Shown here: one piece after another, positions 14,339 through 14,410 of the stretch | Numbering within the stretch: position 1 is the stretch's first letter | Layout of the letters: every line of letters starts with the position of its first letter | Assembly (NCBI GenBank): GCA_934247875.1 | Contig: CAKQJZ010000052.1 | Span: 1 to 14,410, forward strand | Source: an uncultured Spirochaetales bacterium | GTDB lineage: Bacteria; Spirochaetota; Spirochaetia; Sphaerochaetales; Sphaerochaetaceae | Length of the DNA stretch: 14,410 bases | Direction of reading: 5' to 3' | Notes under the pieces: generated by a model | Database searches by the model: none | Told to the model about the DNA's origin: nothing | What the model saw: the letters and a program-made list of their open reading frames with translations, nothing else | Made by a program: the position numbers and the translations under genes

Positions 14339-14410
14339 ATAAAAGGTCAATAGCGTTCTTAACAGAAACCATTGACTTATTTTCTTTTTAACAGGAGAAC
14401 TTAGCAGACC

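Overview
The window looks like a low-GC spirochaete chromosome, most likely a host-associated member of the Sphaerochaetaceae/Treponemataceae type. The main clue is the substrate-binding protein at 5573, whose N-terminus (hydrophobic signal, then FAQGAKEA) is a style common in that phylum. Strong AGGAGG-type ribosome sites and heavy AGA codon use fit but are not diagnostic. This placement is an inference; no rRNA or marker gene is present.

Region A (1-2800) is accessory. It holds the 3' part of a DUF4143-type ATPase gene, a decayed reverse-strand fragment with a frameshifted 21-bp tandem repeat, and a complete ATPase gene of the archaeal-ATPase/DUF234 type. The complete gene follows a cluster of AGTCAAATC repeats and appears to have a leaderless promoter.

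Region B (2800-12118) is a sugar-utilisation locus, all on the + strand. The order is: GntR/HutC regulator; two ABC sugar permeases; a periplasmic substrate-binding protein; SIS protein 1; a BadF/NagK-type kinase; SIS protein 2; a cytoplasmic DUF6259-type (TIM-barrel, glycosidase-like) protein; and an MBL-fold hydrolase. The same 15-base element, ATGTTGTYATAACAA, overlaps the gntR promoter and, in reverse orientation, sits just before the permease operon. This suggests one regulator controlling itself and the operon. Hairpins after the binding-protein gene and before the MBL gene probably tune the relative amounts of product. The proposed logic is that the ABC system (with an ATPase encoded elsewhere) imports a small glycoside, the DUF6259 protein cleaves it in the cytoplasm, the kinase phosphorylates a released (amino)sugar, and the SIS proteins isomerise or cleave the phosphosugar. 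No NagA, NagB or MurQ gene is visible, so the chemistry is not a standard known pathway. This is the best candidate for an undescribed system in the window.

Region C (12115-14410, - strand) is a separate two-gene unit: an argininosuccinate-lyase-family enzyme followed by an FCD-type GntR regulator. It converges on region B with a 4-bp overlap of the stop codons. No other arginine gene is present and some signature residues differ from canonical ArgH, so a catabolic lyase is plausible.
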